Notes: generated by a model not told the origin, from the sequence alone. Shown: positions 47,709 to 57,176, numbered from the stretch's first letter. The stretch: DNA of 64,000 nt from Rhizobium etli 8C-3 (GCF_001908375.1 NZ_CP017241.1:1987001-2051000); one strand, 5' to 3'. Numbers and translations: made by a program.

Positions 47709-47892
47709 TCGTTCGAAGACCATGAAAATGCAATGGTCCTCGGGTAAGTTTGATTGGGAAACCGTGCCGGACGGGCTATAAGTTGCCCCGAAAGCCCCGG
47801 AGCCTGCCAAAGGTGCAACATTCCTGACAAGGGATACCAGTGGCGAGTCCGAACGACGGTCCAGACTTTGTGGACCAGGAGACTTGAGCAGT

Positions 47893-48507
47893 ATGGACGC
47901 CATCGTAAAGAATTTTCCGCAGACCAGCCGTGACACCGAGCGCCCCAGCCAGAAGGAAGCTGAAGAGGCGATTCGCGTTCTGCTTCGGTGGGCTGGTGAC
48001 GATCCCTCGCGCGAAGGGCTTATCGATACGCCTGCCCGTGTCGCCAAAGCCTATCGCGAACTTTTCGCCGGCTACGAAATGGATCCGGAAGACGTCCTGG
48101 GCCGCACCTTCGAAGAGGTCGCCGGCTACGACGACATGGTTCTGGTGAAGGATATTCCGTTTTACTCGCACTGCGAACATCACATGGTGCCGATTATCGG
48201 CAAGGCACATGTCGCATATATGCCTGACGGCAAGGTGCTTGGACTTTCCAAGATCGCCCGCGTCGTCGAGATCTATGGCCGCCGCCTTCAGACACAGGAA
48301 ACAATGACTGCACAGATCGCCAAGGCGATCGATGATACGCTGGCTCCGCGCGGCGTTGCTGTCATGCTCGAAGCCGAACATATGTGCATGGCCATGCGGG
48401 GCGTACAGAAACAGGGTTCCACGACGCTGACGACAACCTTTACCGGGACCTTCAAGGCCGAGCCCGCCGAACAGGCGCGATTCATGACCATGGTGCGGAG
48501 CCGCTGA
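47893..48507 (+). CDS. folE: GTP cyclohydrolase I
   Basis: A 204-aa type IA enzyme making dihydroneopterin triphosphate from GTP, the first step of folate synthesis. Zinc ligands are in HCEHHMVPI (Cys, His) and [12 protein letters not shown] (Cys), with [12 protein letters not shown] around the active site. Start [10 protein letters not shown] is taken at ATG 47893; a TTG nine bases upstream is possible. hisI follows after 23 bases on the same strand. Confidence 0.96.
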   Translation: MDAIVKNFPQTSRDTERPSQKEAEEAIRVLLRWAGDDPSREGLIDTPARVAKAYRELFAGYEMDPEDVLGRTFEEVAGYDDMVLVKDIPFYSHCEHHMVPIIGKAHVAYMPDGKVLGLSKIARVVEIYGRRLQTQETMTAQIAKAIDDTLAPRGVAVMLEAEHMCMAMRGVQKQGSTTLTTTFTGTFKAEPAEQARFMTMVRSR

Positions 48508-48530
48508 TACGGCTCAATTGAAAGAGCCGA

Positions 48531-48983
48531 ATGATGCCGTTTGCATTCAATGCGCCGTCCGACGACAAATCCGAACTGGAAGATGCCGGCGATTTCACGC
48601 CTCGCTTCGACGATCGCGGTCTGATCACCGCGATCGTCACCGACGTGCATGACGGCGAGATCCTGATGGTTGCACACATGAACGCGCAGGCGCTGGCACT
48701 GACGATCCAAACGGGCAAGGCCCATTATTTCAGTCGGTCGCGCGGCAAGCTCTGGATGAAGGGCGAAACCTCCGGCAACCTCCAAATGGTCAAGGAGATC
48801 CGTACCGATTGCGATCAGGATGCAATCTGGCTTAAAGTAGAGGTCGCAGGCCACGACGCGACGTGCCATACTGGTCGCCGTTCCTGCTTCTACCGCACGG
48901 TGACGCTCCAGGACGGAAAACCAATGCTCGATATCGTGGATGACGAGCGGCATTTCGACCCGAAAGACGTCTACGGAAAATAG
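48531..48983 (+). CDS. hisI: phosphoribosyl-AMP cyclohydrolase
   Basis: A 150-aa enzyme of histidine biosynthesis, opening the adenine ring of phosphoribosyl-AMP. The zinc-binding [10 protein letters not shown] and metal-binding [11 protein letters not shown] are present, together with [22 protein letters not shown]. It is the single-domain form, not fused to hisE. Linked to folE by 23 bases. Confidence 0.96.
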   Translation: MMPFAFNAPSDDKSELEDAGDFTPRFDDRGLITAIVTDVHDGEILMVAHMNAQALALTIQTGKAHYFSRSRGKLWMKGETSGNLQMVKEIRTDCDQDAIWLKVEVAGHDATCHTGRRSCFYRTVTLQDGKPMLDIVDDERHFDPKDVYGK

Positions 48984-49009
48984 CGCGCGTGTCGGTGACC
49001 TGCTCGCTA

Positions 49010-49038
49010 TTGAGACAGATAGCGCTGCTGTATACGAT
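49010..49038 (+). promoter_or_regulatory. possible sigma-70 promoter of the patatin gene
   Basis: TTGAGA (49010-49015), 17 bases, TACGAT (49033-49038). Placed 62 bases before the ATG of the patatin gene, with no competing gene. Confidence 0.4.
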
Positions 49039-49099
49039 TTGGAAAGGGAACGGGGAGACTATAACAAACTGAAATATTTCTGCCTTGAGGAGGCATGCC

Positions 49100-50071
49100 A
49101 TGCTGAACTGGAGTTTGCATCGTCAGAGCTCTGAATCAGGTGGTTCAGGTTCCGGTGTCTCGACAGTTCCAGAAATGACCGCTCCTCCGACGTCCACTCT
49201 TCCCCCTAAAAGAGCAAAGATTGCACTGGCGCTTGGCGGCGGCGCGGCGCGCGGTTGGGCACATATTGGCGTGCTGCGCGCACTGGACGAGGCCGGGATC
49301 GAAGTTGGCATGATCGCTGGAACTTCGATCGGTGCGCTGGTCGGCGGCTGCTATCTTGCCGGCAAGCTGGATGAGCTCGAGGCCTTTGCCCGTTCGCTGA
49401 CAATGCGCCGCATTGCGAGCCTGCTTGATCTTACCATCGGCGGCAGCGGACTTTTCGGCGGCATGCGCCTGACCAAGCGCATGCAGGAGCATCTCGAAGG
49501 TCTGAACGTGGAAGACCTCGACCGTCCCTTTGTCGCCGTAGCTGCTGAGGTGAATACCGGCCACGAGGTCTGGATCTCCAGCGGGTCGCTGATTACGGCG
49601 CTGCGCGCATCCTATGCCCTGCCCGGCATCTTCGAGCCAGTCCGCAGTAACAGCCGCACGTTGGTCGACGGCGCGCTGGTCAATCCGGTGCCGGTTTCCG
49701 TTTGCCGCAGCTACGAGCAGCAGCTCGTCGTGGCTGTTAACCTGAACTACGACCTCTTCGGCCGCTCCGCAGTCGTCAAGCACAATGCGAGCCTCACGCT
49801 TCAGGAGATGCAGAAGCAGGAGGAAGCGCCCTATGCGCGCCTGGGAATGACCGGCGTGATGGTGCAAGCCTTCAACATCATCCAGGACAGGATCTCGCGC
49901 GCTCGCCTTGCCGGCGATCCGCCGGACATTTCGCTGCATCCACGTCTCAGCGACATCGGCCTTTCGGAATTCCACAGGGCTGGCGAAGCGATAGAGCGTG
50001 GATACGAGGAAGCCAGAGCGCGCCTTCCCGAACTCCGGCGGATGCAGGAAGCGTTCGCCACCCAGGCGTGA
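49100..50071 (+). CDS. patatin-like phospholipase (RssA type)
   Basis: A 323-aa patatin-fold hydrolase. The oxyanion motif LGGGAARGWAHIGVLRAL, the nucleophile elbow GTSIGALVGG and the catalytic Asp in VDGALVNPVPV are complete, so it is likely an active serine lipase/phospholipase A. No signal peptide is evident, and E. coli RssA-like proteins are cytosolic. Start MLNWSLHRQSS follows GAGGAGG; the frame begins five codons earlier without support. CBS and rhomboid genes lie convergent downstream. Confidence 0.92.
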   Translation: MLNWSLHRQSSESGGSGSGVSTVPEMTAPPTSTLPPKRAKIALALGGGAARGWAHIGVLRALDEAGIEVGMIAGTSIGALVGGCYLAGKLDELEAFARSLTMRRIASLLDLTIGGSGLFGGMRLTKRMQEHLEGLNVEDLDRPFVAVAAEVNTGHEVWISSGSLITALRASYALPGIFEPVRSNSRTLVDGALVNPVPVSVCRSYEQQLVVAVNLNYDLFGRSAVVKHNASLTLQEMQKQEEAPYARLGMTGVMVQAFNIIQDRISRARLAGDPPDISLHPRLSDIGLSEFHRAGEAIERGYEEARARLPELRRMQEAFATQA

Positions 50072-50087
50072 TGGTGGGCCGAATGCC

Positions 50088-50522
50088 TCAGCCTGCGATA
50101 TAGGCCTTGATTTCTTCTGCCTCGCGCTCGACTTCTGCGATGCGCGTCTTCACGACGTCGCCGATTGATACGATGCCGACAAGCTTTCCGTTGGTTTCGA
50201 CCGGCAGATGGCGGAAACGTCGGCTGGTCATCAGTTCCATCAATTCATTGACGGTCGTGTTCTCGTGGCATCGGAAGACCCTCGATGTCATCAGCGAGAC
50301 TACCGGCTGATCAAGGCAGTCCTTGCCGAACTTTGCAACCGCATTGACAAGATCGCGTTCGGTGAAGATCCCGGCAATACGGCCCTCCTCGCTGACGATG
50401 ACAACGGCACCTATCTTGCGGCTGCTGAGCACTTTCGCCGCTTCGCCGGCGGTCGTGTTCGCCCCGGCCGTGACGACGTTGCGGCCCTTCAGGTCGAGGA
50501 TGGCCTTTACGGTGTTGGACAT
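50088..50522 (-). CDS. CBS domain-pair protein
   Basis: A 144-aa protein made of two CBS motifs: VTAGANTTAGEAAKVLSSRK with IGAVVIVSEEGRIAGIFTERD, and FRCHENTTVNELMELMTS with FRHLPVETNGKLVGIVSIGD. Such stand-alone pairs bind adenine nucleotides or other ligands and often sense energy state. GGGAGG precedes the ATG (MSNTVKAILD). 3' end faces the patatin gene at a distance of 16 bases. Confidence 0.9.
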   Translation of the reverse strand: MSNTVKAILDLKGRNVVTAGANTTAGEAAKVLSSRKIGAVVIVSEEGRIAGIFTERDLVNAVAKFGKDCLDQPVVSLMTSRVFRCHENTTVNELMELMTSRRFRHLPVETNGKLVGIVSIGDVVKTRIAEVEREAEEIKAYIAG

Positions 50523-50625
50523 TCGAAACCTCCCATGTCGAAAGTGAAACACTTAGCTGAACAGAGGCACCTGCGAAGGGCTCTTCGTCCCAACGCGGAT
50601 CAACCCGAATGGTGCACTCCAAAGT

Positions 50626-51396
50626 TCAAGATTGCAATATATCCGGCTCTTGTGAAATCTCAGGCTCTGCAGGAATCTTCCGGTCGAAGAACGAGAAAAG
50701 GAAGAATCCGAAAATGAAACCACCGATATGTGCGTCCCAGGCGATCGGCTGGTTTGGATCGCCGATCAGCGGAATGCCGACGGCGATCAGCCCGTTGCCA
50801 ATCAGCCAGAAGAGCGTGAAAACGACCACCGTGCGGCTACGAAAGGATTGAGCCACCGACAGGCGCGGATTGAGATGTGCCGGACGCGGCACCTTCCGCT
50901 CCGGCGGAAACGCAAAACGGCAGGCCGCTCCCATGAGCCCCGAAACGACACCGGACGCGCCGATGAGCAGGGTCGGGTCGCCCCAGTTCAATCCGGCATG
51001 AAGCGCTGCCGCGGCGACAGATGAAAGAATCCAGAAGATGACATAGCGCAAGCTCCCGATGCGGCGCACGACCGGCGCGCCGAAAGCCATCAGCCACAGG
51101 CCATTGAAAAGGATGTGCTCCACGCTGCCGTGCAGCAGCGAATAGGTCACCGGCGACCAGAGCCATTGCAGCCCCTGCTCGGAGAACGGGATCACATAGC
51201 GTACCGGAATGAAGCCGAAAGTGATGAAAAGCCAGTCGACCGCGTTTGCGGAGAGGAGCAACGACTGGACCGCATGGATCGCACCGAGCAGCCCGAGTGT
51301 AGCCAGCAGAATGCCCGGCAGATTGAAAACCGGCGTCCGGTTTCTTTTTATCGGGATGTCCTCAACCGTTTCCGGCTCCCTCTTGTGATTGTCCAT
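50626..51396 (-). CDS. rhomboid family intramembrane serine protease
   Basis: A 256-aa membrane protease with six or seven helices. The active site has the serine of GASGVVSGLMG and the histidine of DAHIGGFIFGF, and the second-helix HILFNGLWLMAFGAP carries the family His-x4-Asn-like pattern (HxxxN). It cleaves single-pass membrane proteins within the bilayer. The N-terminal 35 residues are polar and cytoplasmic. A minus-strand terminator lies 50 bases upstream of the start codon, so it is probably transcribed from a promoter inside this gap. Confidence 0.9.
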   Translation of the reverse strand: MDNHKREPETVEDIPIKRNRTPVFNLPGILLATLGLLGAIHAVQSLLLSANAVDWLFITFGFIPVRYVIPFSEQGLQWLWSPVTYSLLHGSVEHILFNGLWLMAFGAPVVRRIGSLRYVIFWILSSVAAAALHAGLNWGDPTLLIGASGVVSGLMGAACRFAFPPERKVPRPAHLNPRLSVAQSFRSRTVVVFTLFWLIGNGLIAVGIPLIGDPNQPIAWDAHIGGFIFGFFLFSFFDRKIPAEPEISQEPDILQS

Positions 51397-51443
51397 ATGC
51401 GTCCTCGCCGGATTGAGGCCTCAGCCTTACAGGAGCGAAGATC

Positions 51444-51476
51444 AAAAAAAAAGCCGCCCGGATGAACCGGACGGCT
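51444..51476 (-). terminator. orphan intrinsic terminator upstream of the rhomboid gene
   Basis: On the minus strand the stem AGCCGTCCGG/CCGGGCGGCT (51476-51467 with 51461-51452, one T-G pair) with a five-base loop is followed by a run of nine T. It is preceded by no gene on this strand, so it implies a short non-coding transcript or a leader attenuator. Confidence 0.75.
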
Positions 51477-51590
51477 TGCGAGCGTGCCCCGAGAATGACC
51501 CCGCGCCCGATCAGTGAAGTGCTGAACTTCGTTTCCGAAGCGATACCCGACAGTTGCACAGCACGTGACAGACCTCAATCGAAACCGTTT
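51445..51590 (-). ncRNA. candidate minus-strand small RNA or rhomboid leader
   Basis: The region read on the minus strand contains CTTCG-GAAA-CGAAG (51540-51527), a stem with a GNRA-type loop, then GAAGT/ACTTC close by, then the terminator at 51476-51444. The 5' end is uncertain; a weak TTGAGG-N17-AACTGT pair sits about 40 bases upstream of the first hairpin. No coding frame fits. Confidence 0.35.
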
Positions 51591-51656
51591 CTTAACCTTA
51601 ACCGGCAGCGGTTGGCATGAAATCCGCATGGTAAGCATTACGAGAGCCATTCAGGC

Positions 51657-52310
51657 GTGAATTTGAACCGAAATGAAACAGGTTGGTGTGCCGTGCGTCA
51701 TCAGGCGATCATCGATATTTACGATTACTGGAACCGCCTGCGCGGTGCCAGCGATGCACCGCTGAAATCGCAGATCGAACCGTCGAGTCTTGGCAACCTT
51801 CTGCCAAGCCTCTTCATCCTTGAGAAGAACGACGATCTGGGCGCCGTCACCTTCCGGCTTGCCGGCACCAGGATCTGCGACCTCTTCGGACGGGATCTGC
51901 GCGACGAGAGCTTTGCCGAACTTTTCGGCGATGGCCATGCCGATGATATTGAGGCAACGCTTCTGGGCGCGATGCATCACGTCATCCCGACCCTGCTGAA
52001 TGCGACCGGTTACAGCACCGCCGGCCATCAGGCCACCTTCGAGATCATCGTCATGCCGCTGCGCTGCGAAAACGGCTGCCGCGCCCGGCTGCTCGGGGCC
52101 ATTGCGCCGTCTGTTACGGCAAGCTGGCTGGAAATCGTGCCACTCGACTTTCTGGCGCTCGACCGCAGCCGCCTGCTTCGCGATAACCCCGAGCAGAATG
52201 GCGGCGGGTCCAATTGGCCATACACAGCTGCCGCCGAGCCTCCGAATGGCTTAAGTGCTGTCCTCGGTCGCATGATGTCTTCATTGTTTTCCGGTGCGGC
52301 ACCGCGCTGA
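51657..52310 (+). CDS. PAS domain protein (PF07310-type)
   Basis: A 217-aa protein of the PAS_5 family of Alphaproteobacteria. The fold is recognisable in DIYDYWNRLRGASDAP, LFILEKNDDLGAVTFRLAGT and RICDLFGRDLRDESFAEL. No output domain is attached. The GTG start is taken at 51657 with weak upstream signal. It is followed after 123 bases by a PilZ gene on the same strand, in a run of signalling/envelope genes. Confidence 0.85.
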   Translation: MNLNRNETGWCAVRHQAIIDIYDYWNRLRGASDAPLKSQIEPSSLGNLLPSLFILEKNDDLGAVTFRLAGTRICDLFGRDLRDESFAELFGDGHADDIEATLLGAMHHVIPTLLNATGYSTAGHQATFEIIVMPLRCENGCRARLLGAIAPSVTASWLEIVPLDFLALDRSRLLRDNPEQNGGGSNWPYTAAAEPPNGLSAVLGRMMSSLFSGAAPR

Positions 52311-52433
52311 ACGTCTCATTCCGGCACAGCCTTATCCTATGCTTCAAGGTGTAGTCGCGCCCTTCAGGACAACCTTCTGTTAAGGGATTGCGGGTAATGA
52401 TTGTCGTATAACATTTTATGAAGAAGCGCTTTC

Positions 52434-53048
52434 ATGCACTCATTCCAGCAAGCCCAGACGCCACGGACAACAGTGCCGCGCCCTGAGCAGGGTGTCTTCC
52501 AGCGCGTGCCCATCAATATGCAGGGCCGCCTCATGCTTGCGAACTACGAGGAATACGAATGCACGGTGATCGATATGTCGCCCGGCGACATGTATGTCAC
52601 CTGCGCCGGGCGGCCGCGCGCCAATGAGCGCGTCGTCGCCTATATCGATCACCTCGGCCGTGTCGAGGGTAACGTTCTGACCGTTGACGTGCGCGGCTTC
52701 ACGATGTCGATCAACGCCACCGAGCGCAAGCGGGAGAAGCTTGCCGCACAGCTCACCTGGCTTGCCAACAAGCACGAGCTCGGCCTGCCGGAAGACCGGC
52801 GTCATGATCGCCTGACCCCGCGTGAGACGAAGACAGAGCTAACGCTTGAGGATGGCACGCGCTACACTTGCCGCATCATGGACTTGTCGTTGTCGGGTGC
52901 TGCAGTTGACGTGGAGGTGCGCCCCGCTCTCGGCACGCCAGTGCGCCTCGGCAACATGCGCGGCCGCGTCGTGCGCCACTTCAGCGAGGGTGTCGCGCTC
53001 GAGTTCCTCTCGCTCCAGTCCCGCGAGACGTTGCGCGAATTCCTCTAA
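52434..53048 (+). CDS. tandem PilZ domain protein
   Basis: A 204-aa protein with two PilZ-like halves. The second half has a canonical c-di-GMP-binding arrangement: DRRHDR (RxxxR) and, 35 residues later, DLSLSGAAV (DxSxxG). The first half (QRVPINMQGRL, then VIDMSPGDM) lacks the arginine pair and has a shortened S-x-G, so it is probably a non-binding domain. Probably an effector of c-di-GMP signalling for motility or exopolysaccharide. A 780-base gap follows. Confidence 0.87.
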   Translation: MHSFQQAQTPRTTVPRPEQGVFQRVPINMQGRLMLANYEEYECTVIDMSPGDMYVTCAGRPRANERVVAYIDHLGRVEGNVLTVDVRGFTMSINATERKREKLAAQLTWLANKHELGLPEDRRHDRLTPRETKTELTLEDGTRYTCRIMDLSLSGAAVDVEVRPALGTPVRLGNMRGRVVRHFSEGVALEFLSLQSRETLREFL

Positions 53049-53825
53049 GTGACTGCTGTCATGGATATGACCGATGAAGGCAGCGTGCAATTTGCACGAC
53101 CGTGAGGCGGCACCTATCTTTCTCGCCGATCGGCAGGTTTGCCCAACTGCTGGCGCGATCAGGACTGTGTTCTGGCCCGAGCGAGGATCGTCACGCACCA
53201 TTTCTGCAACGGCGCATGGCTTGATGACTAAGTCCTCATTCGCAATCCAGGACGGCTGTCGAAATTACCGGTGCCGGGCCGCTTCGACCTTGATGCGCCG
53301 CTGACGACCACCCGGGAACTGCCGAAGCGCGGACCGGCAGCCGCCTCGACGTGGTTGAAAATGCCAGGCTTTCCACATCGAACACGCTATCTCTTCCGCC
53401 ATCATCGCCGCAATCGATGAATATCGCGAAATTTCCCAAAATTAATTTTCGGGGCATTGCTGCGAAAAACGCGCCGCAACCGCGGTTCGAAGTGACCCAA
53501 TTGAGGATTTCGGTGTCTTCTTCATGCCGCGCGAGCTTGCTTTCCACCGGGTAGCGCGCTGCAATATCTGGTCGCATCGGTCGCTGTTGTTAACCTTTTC
53601 GCTGAACGGCAGCGCCTGCGGCGCGCTCAAGCCTTGCGTCAACACATAAAATTTTACTCGAATTTACATCGAAACTGCGCCGAGTTTTATGCGTATTCGA
53701 TTTTGTTTTTAGTCAGGTTTTACGCGCTTTTGAATCAACTAAGCTATTAAATTTACTGCGTAATTTTGCGCAGGATAAAAACGTCCGTGTCATTGTCATC
53801 CTCACAAACAGGGACGACAAAGACA
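53049..53825. other. 777-base gap between PilZ and BTLCP genes
   Basis: No recognisable gene on either strand. The right-hand 180 bases (53640-53810) are clearly AT-richer than their neighbours and likely hold the BTLCP promoter. A 12-base match to the tRNA-Ser 3' end at 53391-53402 looks coincidental. Confidence 0.5.
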
Positions 53826-54425
53826 ATGTTCAATGCACTCAAAGGCACCTTTCTGGCCGGTATCTTGATGATGGCAATGGTGAGCTCGGGCCAAGCGACG
53901 CCTGCCAACATGACGCTTGCAGGCAACACAAGCCCGCCGATCGGCCACTATGAATTTTGCAGGTCAAACTCGAGCGAATGCGCCTATGAGGGTGGCGACG
54001 CCGGGCCCGCGATCCTGACCCAGGAGCGTTGGAAGGCCATTCTCAAGATCAACTACGAGGTCAACTCGCAGATCCAGCCCATGACCGACAAGGAAATCTA
54101 CGGCGTCGAGGAGCGCTGGGCCTACCCGCGCAGCGTCGGCGACTGCGAGGATTTCGTGCTGCTGAAGCGCAAGATGTTGATAGACGCTGGCATCTCACCA
54201 TCCGATGCGCTGATAACGGTTGTCATGCAGCCGAATGGTGAAGGACATGCCGTGTTGACAGTGCGCACCGACCATGGCGACTTCATCCTCGACAACATGC
54301 GCAACAAGGTGATGCTGTGGGCGGATACCGAGTACACCTTCCTGAAGCGCCAGTCCGCCGATGATCCGGCACGCTGGATGAAGCTGCAGGACGGCCGTGC
54401 CGTCGCGGTTGGTAGCGTACGCTAA
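53826..54425 (+). CDS. transglutaminase-like cysteine peptidase (BTLCP family)
   Basis: A 199-aa exported protein of PF06035 (bacterial transglutaminase-like cysteine proteinase), the family of LapG. The signal peptide is TFLAGILMMAMVSSGQA. The triad is Cys in VGDCEDFVLLKR, His in GEGHAVLTVRTD and Asp in FILDNMRNK. LapG cuts a surface adhesin when c-di-GMP falls. No LapD or adhesin gene is seen here, so targets are unknown. Start MFNALKG chosen; in-frame codons reach 53766. Confidence 0.87.
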   Translation: MFNALKGTFLAGILMMAMVSSGQATPANMTLAGNTSPPIGHYEFCRSNSSECAYEGGDAGPAILTQERWKAILKINYEVNSQIQPMTDKEIYGVEERWAYPRSVGDCEDFVLLKRKMLIDAGISPSDALITVVMQPNGEGHAVLTVRTDHGDFILDNMRNKVMLWADTEYTFLKRQSADDPARWMKLQDGRAVAVGSVR

Positions 54426-54507
54426 GACAAGTTGCCTCGCCGAAAATCCAGGCGTGCGCCACTCGGCCCGGTCAATCCCCTACATCCCCGTCCCGACCGG
54501 CGCCTGG

Positions 54508-54545
54508 AGCCGCTCCCGCTGTTCCGGGAGCGGCTTGCCCGTTTT
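54508..54545 (+). terminator. terminator after the BTLCP gene
   Basis: A perfect eleven-pair stem AGCCGCTCCCG/CGGGAGCGGCT (54508-54518 with 54525-54535) with a six-base loop, then TGCCCGTTTT. It is 83 bases past the BTLCP stop. Confidence 0.65.
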
Positions 54546-54666
54546 GAGGGGGGCGGCAATCAGCATTAATGTTTCCTTAACCGCATCGCCTGATGATGCC
54601 GTAAGATTCATCCAGGCACCGGCGACTCCAGTCTCTTTCGCGGCGGTCACACACTGAACAACCGCC

Positions 54667-55419
54667 ATGAGCCATCTCGCCCGCAGAACCGGCATATCCG
54701 ACGAGTCGCCCCTCTTCTCGAATGGCTTCATCCTCCGTGTGACCGCAGTTGTCGCAGTGCTTGCGATGCTGACGCTGGCCATCAGCATCGGCGGCCGCTG
54801 GATCGGCCGGCACATTACGCTGGCCGGCAATACCGACAATACTGCCACCGTCACGATCACCATCGGCCGCGACACGCTCAATCTGTCCGAGAACGTGATC
54901 CGCTTCCCGAACCAGAGGCGTAGCGGTGTCTCCGAACGCGCCGACGTCTATCTCACCTGGCCGCAATTGCAGGGCTACACGAAGGAACACCGCGAGCGGT
55001 TCGACGACGTCTCGCAGTCTGCCGATCTCATCTTTCTACAGATCACCCAGAGCACGATGTCACGCGACATGTCCGGCCGAGTCGAGCTCATCTATAAGCA
55101 TGTGATGGAAGGCGCCGCCGTGCCCTACGGCAGCGGACTGACGCTTCACAAACTGAAAGCTGAGGCAGGCTACGGCGGCGAGGTTCTGCTGACGGCGCCG
55201 CGCGCCAATGAGGCCACATATGCCGTGCGCTGCATCCTCCCCTCCCTGACAGTCAGCCAAACAAGCGGGGACTGCCAGCGCGACATCAAGGCTGGCAAAG
55301 ACCTCAGTGTCCTCTACCGCTTCTCAAGTCGCCATTTAAGGGACTGGGACCATATTGATGCCGCTATTCGCAGATTTGTGGAGGCCCGTACCGTGACCCG
55401 TTCCGCAACACCCCGCTAA
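54667..55419 (+). CDS. conserved single-pass membrane protein, function unknown
   Basis: A 250-aa protein with one N-terminal membrane helix (FILRVTAVVAVLAMLTLAIS) and a soluble domain of 200 residues outside the membrane. The domain has no motif I recognise; it contains two cysteines (VRCILPS and SGDCQRD) that could form a disulfide. It lies between the BTLCP peptidase and the second DD-carboxypeptidase. Possibly rhizobia-specific. Confidence 0.68.
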   Translation: MSHLARRTGISDESPLFSNGFILRVTAVVAVLAMLTLAISIGGRWIGRHITLAGNTDNTATVTITIGRDTLNLSENVIRFPNQRRSGVSERADVYLTWPQLQGYTKEHRERFDDVSQSADLIFLQITQSTMSRDMSGRVELIYKHVMEGAAVPYGSGLTLHKLKAEAGYGGEVLLTAPRANEATYAVRCILPSLTVSQTSGDCQRDIKAGKDLSVLYRFSSRHLRDWDHIDAAIRRFVEARTVTRSATPR

Positions 55420-55515
55420 AATGCAGCTATACGGCGAAGTAAACGATTAATCATAAACGGATTGGTAACCCTGCTCGGTTAGATTCAAAAAGACAATGGC
55501 CGACACAACGAGGAC

Positions 55516-57066
55516 GTGTGTTTGCCGGTATTTAAAATGCAAGCGAAGAGTGAAATAGTGTCAAGGTCAATATCCTTCGTATCATCGCCACGATCCGGCA
55601 ATTTTCTGGTGAAGATGCTAGCGGCGATCGCGATCGCAACAACGGCTTTCCTGGTTGAGTCGGTCACAGCCGAAGCAGAAGCTGCAAATTCGAAGTATGC
55701 GGGCATTGTCGTCGATGCGAAATCCGGCAACGTTCTCTACAGCGAGAATGCCGATCGCCTGCAGTATCCGGCCTCGCTGACGAAGATGATGACGCTCTAT
55801 ATGGTCTTCGAGGCGCTTGAGCAGGGGCGCATCAGCCTCGACACGCGAGTTCCCTTCTCGGCTTATGCTTCATCCCAGGCTCCGACCAAGCTCGGCGTCA
55901 AGGCCGGCGGTTCGATCAGCGTCGAACAGGGCATCCTTGGTCTTGTGACACTGTCCGCAAATGATGCGGCAACGGCGCTTGGCGAATTGCTTGCCGGCAG
56001 CGAAAGCCGGTTCGCGCAGACGATGACCGCCAAGGCGCATGCGCTCGGCATGACCCGTACGACCTATCGCAATGCCAACGGCCTGCCGAACACGGCACAA
56101 ATGACCACGGCACGCGATCAAGCCCGCCTGGGTATCGCACTTCGCCAGCATTTTCCGCAGTATTACAGCTATTTCTCCACACGCAGCTTCAAGTTCGGCA
56201 ACCGCGTCATCCGCAGCCACAACCGCCTGGTCGGTTCGGTGCGCGGTGTCGATGGGATAAAGACCGGCTATACGCGGGCTGCCGGCTTCAATCTTGTGAG
56301 CTCAGTGCAGGCCGACGGCAAGTCGATCGTCGGTGTCGTCATGGGTGGAACGTCTACGCCTGCCCGCGATGGGCAAATGCGTAAGCTGATCGCGACCTAC
56401 CTTCCAAAGGCTTCTACGCGCGGCGGCTCCAACCTGATTGCGCAAGCGGCGCCCGCACCGGTTGCGTCGCCTGGCGCTTCTGTGGCTGAAACTCCTGTCG
56501 CGGCCGCCGAAGTCGATCTGCCGCACAAGGGCCCGACGCCGGATGCGCGCTATGAGGTGGCGTCCGCTGCCGTCGCCTATACAGACGCTCCTGCTGCGAA
56601 ATCCGAAAACCCGCTCGTTGCCGAACCGAAGGCCGAGATTCCGGCCCCGACCAAGGTGAAGACCAAGAGCTTCAAGCAAGCCTCCGTTGCTGTCCCCTCG
56701 CCGGCACCAGCCTACACGGCGCAAGAGACCGCCGCCAACTCGGTCGACGCTCTAACGACGGCTTCGGTGGGTCCCGCCGCCGCTGCCTCGAAACCGGCTC
56801 CGGTTGCCGAGCAGGGGCAAGGCGGCTGGGTTGTTCAGATCGGCGTGTCGTCGAGCCGCGAAATGGCAATGGATCTGCTGGAGAATGCAAAGAGCAAGGG
56901 CGGCAAGGCCCTGAGCTCCGCAAAGCCCTTCGCAGTCGCTTATGCAAACGGCGGGGATCAGGTCTATCGCGCCCGCTTCGGCGGCTTCGATGACCAGCGC
57001 GAAGCCGTAAATGCCTGCAAGGCGCTCAAGCGCGCAGGCGTCAAGTGCTGGGCGGCAGCCCAATGA
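55516..57066 (+). CDS. D-alanyl-D-alanine carboxypeptidase with C-terminal SPOR domain
   Basis: A 516-aa family S11 enzyme trimming peptidoglycan stem peptides. All three motifs are canonical: SLTK (Ser87-Lys90), SAN (147-149) and KTG (249-251). A hydrophobic leader spans about residues 28-50. After a Pro/Ala-rich linker (about 300-435) a SPOR domain (GGWVVQIGVSSSREMAMDLL onwards) fills the C-terminus; SPOR domains bind denuded glycan at the septum. The start may be the GTG at 55516 or the ATG at 55537. Confidence 0.92.
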   Translation: MCLPVFKMQAKSEIVSRSISFVSSPRSGNFLVKMLAAIAIATTAFLVESVTAEAEAANSKYAGIVVDAKSGNVLYSENADRLQYPASLTKMMTLYMVFEALEQGRISLDTRVPFSAYASSQAPTKLGVKAGGSISVEQGILGLVTLSANDAATALGELLAGSESRFAQTMTAKAHALGMTRTTYRNANGLPNTAQMTTARDQARLGIALRQHFPQYYSYFSTRSFKFGNRVIRSHNRLVGSVRGVDGIKTGYTRAAGFNLVSSVQADGKSIVGVVMGGTSTPARDGQMRKLIATYLPKASTRGGSNLIAQAAPAPVASPGASVAETPVAAAEVDLPHKGPTPDARYEVASAAVAYTDAPAAKSENPLVAEPKAEIPAPTKVKTKSFKQASVAVPSPAPAYTAQETAANSVDALTTASVGPAAAASKPAPVAEQGQGGWVVQIGVSSSREMAMDLLENAKSKGGKALSSAKPFAVAYANGGDQVYRARFGGFDDQREAVNACKALKRAGVKCWAAAQ

Positions 57067-57073
57067 GAGATAC

Positions 57074-57100
57074 GGTGCCGCCAGCATTCCTGACGGCACC
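57074..57100 (+). terminator. hairpin after the DD-carboxypeptidase gene
   Basis: Stem GGTGCCG/CGGCACC (57074-57080 with 57094-57100), eight bases after the stop. No T-run follows, so its strength is unclear. Confidence 0.4.
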
Positions 57101-57176
57101 GTTCACGGCCGGAACCGGGGTTTGCGGCACCGGCTACAGTTCATAACCTCGATTTGTAATGCGTACGGGGACGATC

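Noticed and set aside
53391-53402. Twelve-base match (CTCTTCCGCCAT) to the tRNA-Ser 3' end as a distal attachment site
   Set aside because: Too short, over 40 kb away from the integrase remnant, and the T-arm sequence is not duplicated.
53236-53577. 113-codon minus-strand frame in the PilZ-BTLCP gap
   Set aside because: No recognisable domain, no ribosome site, no neighbouring unit on that strand.
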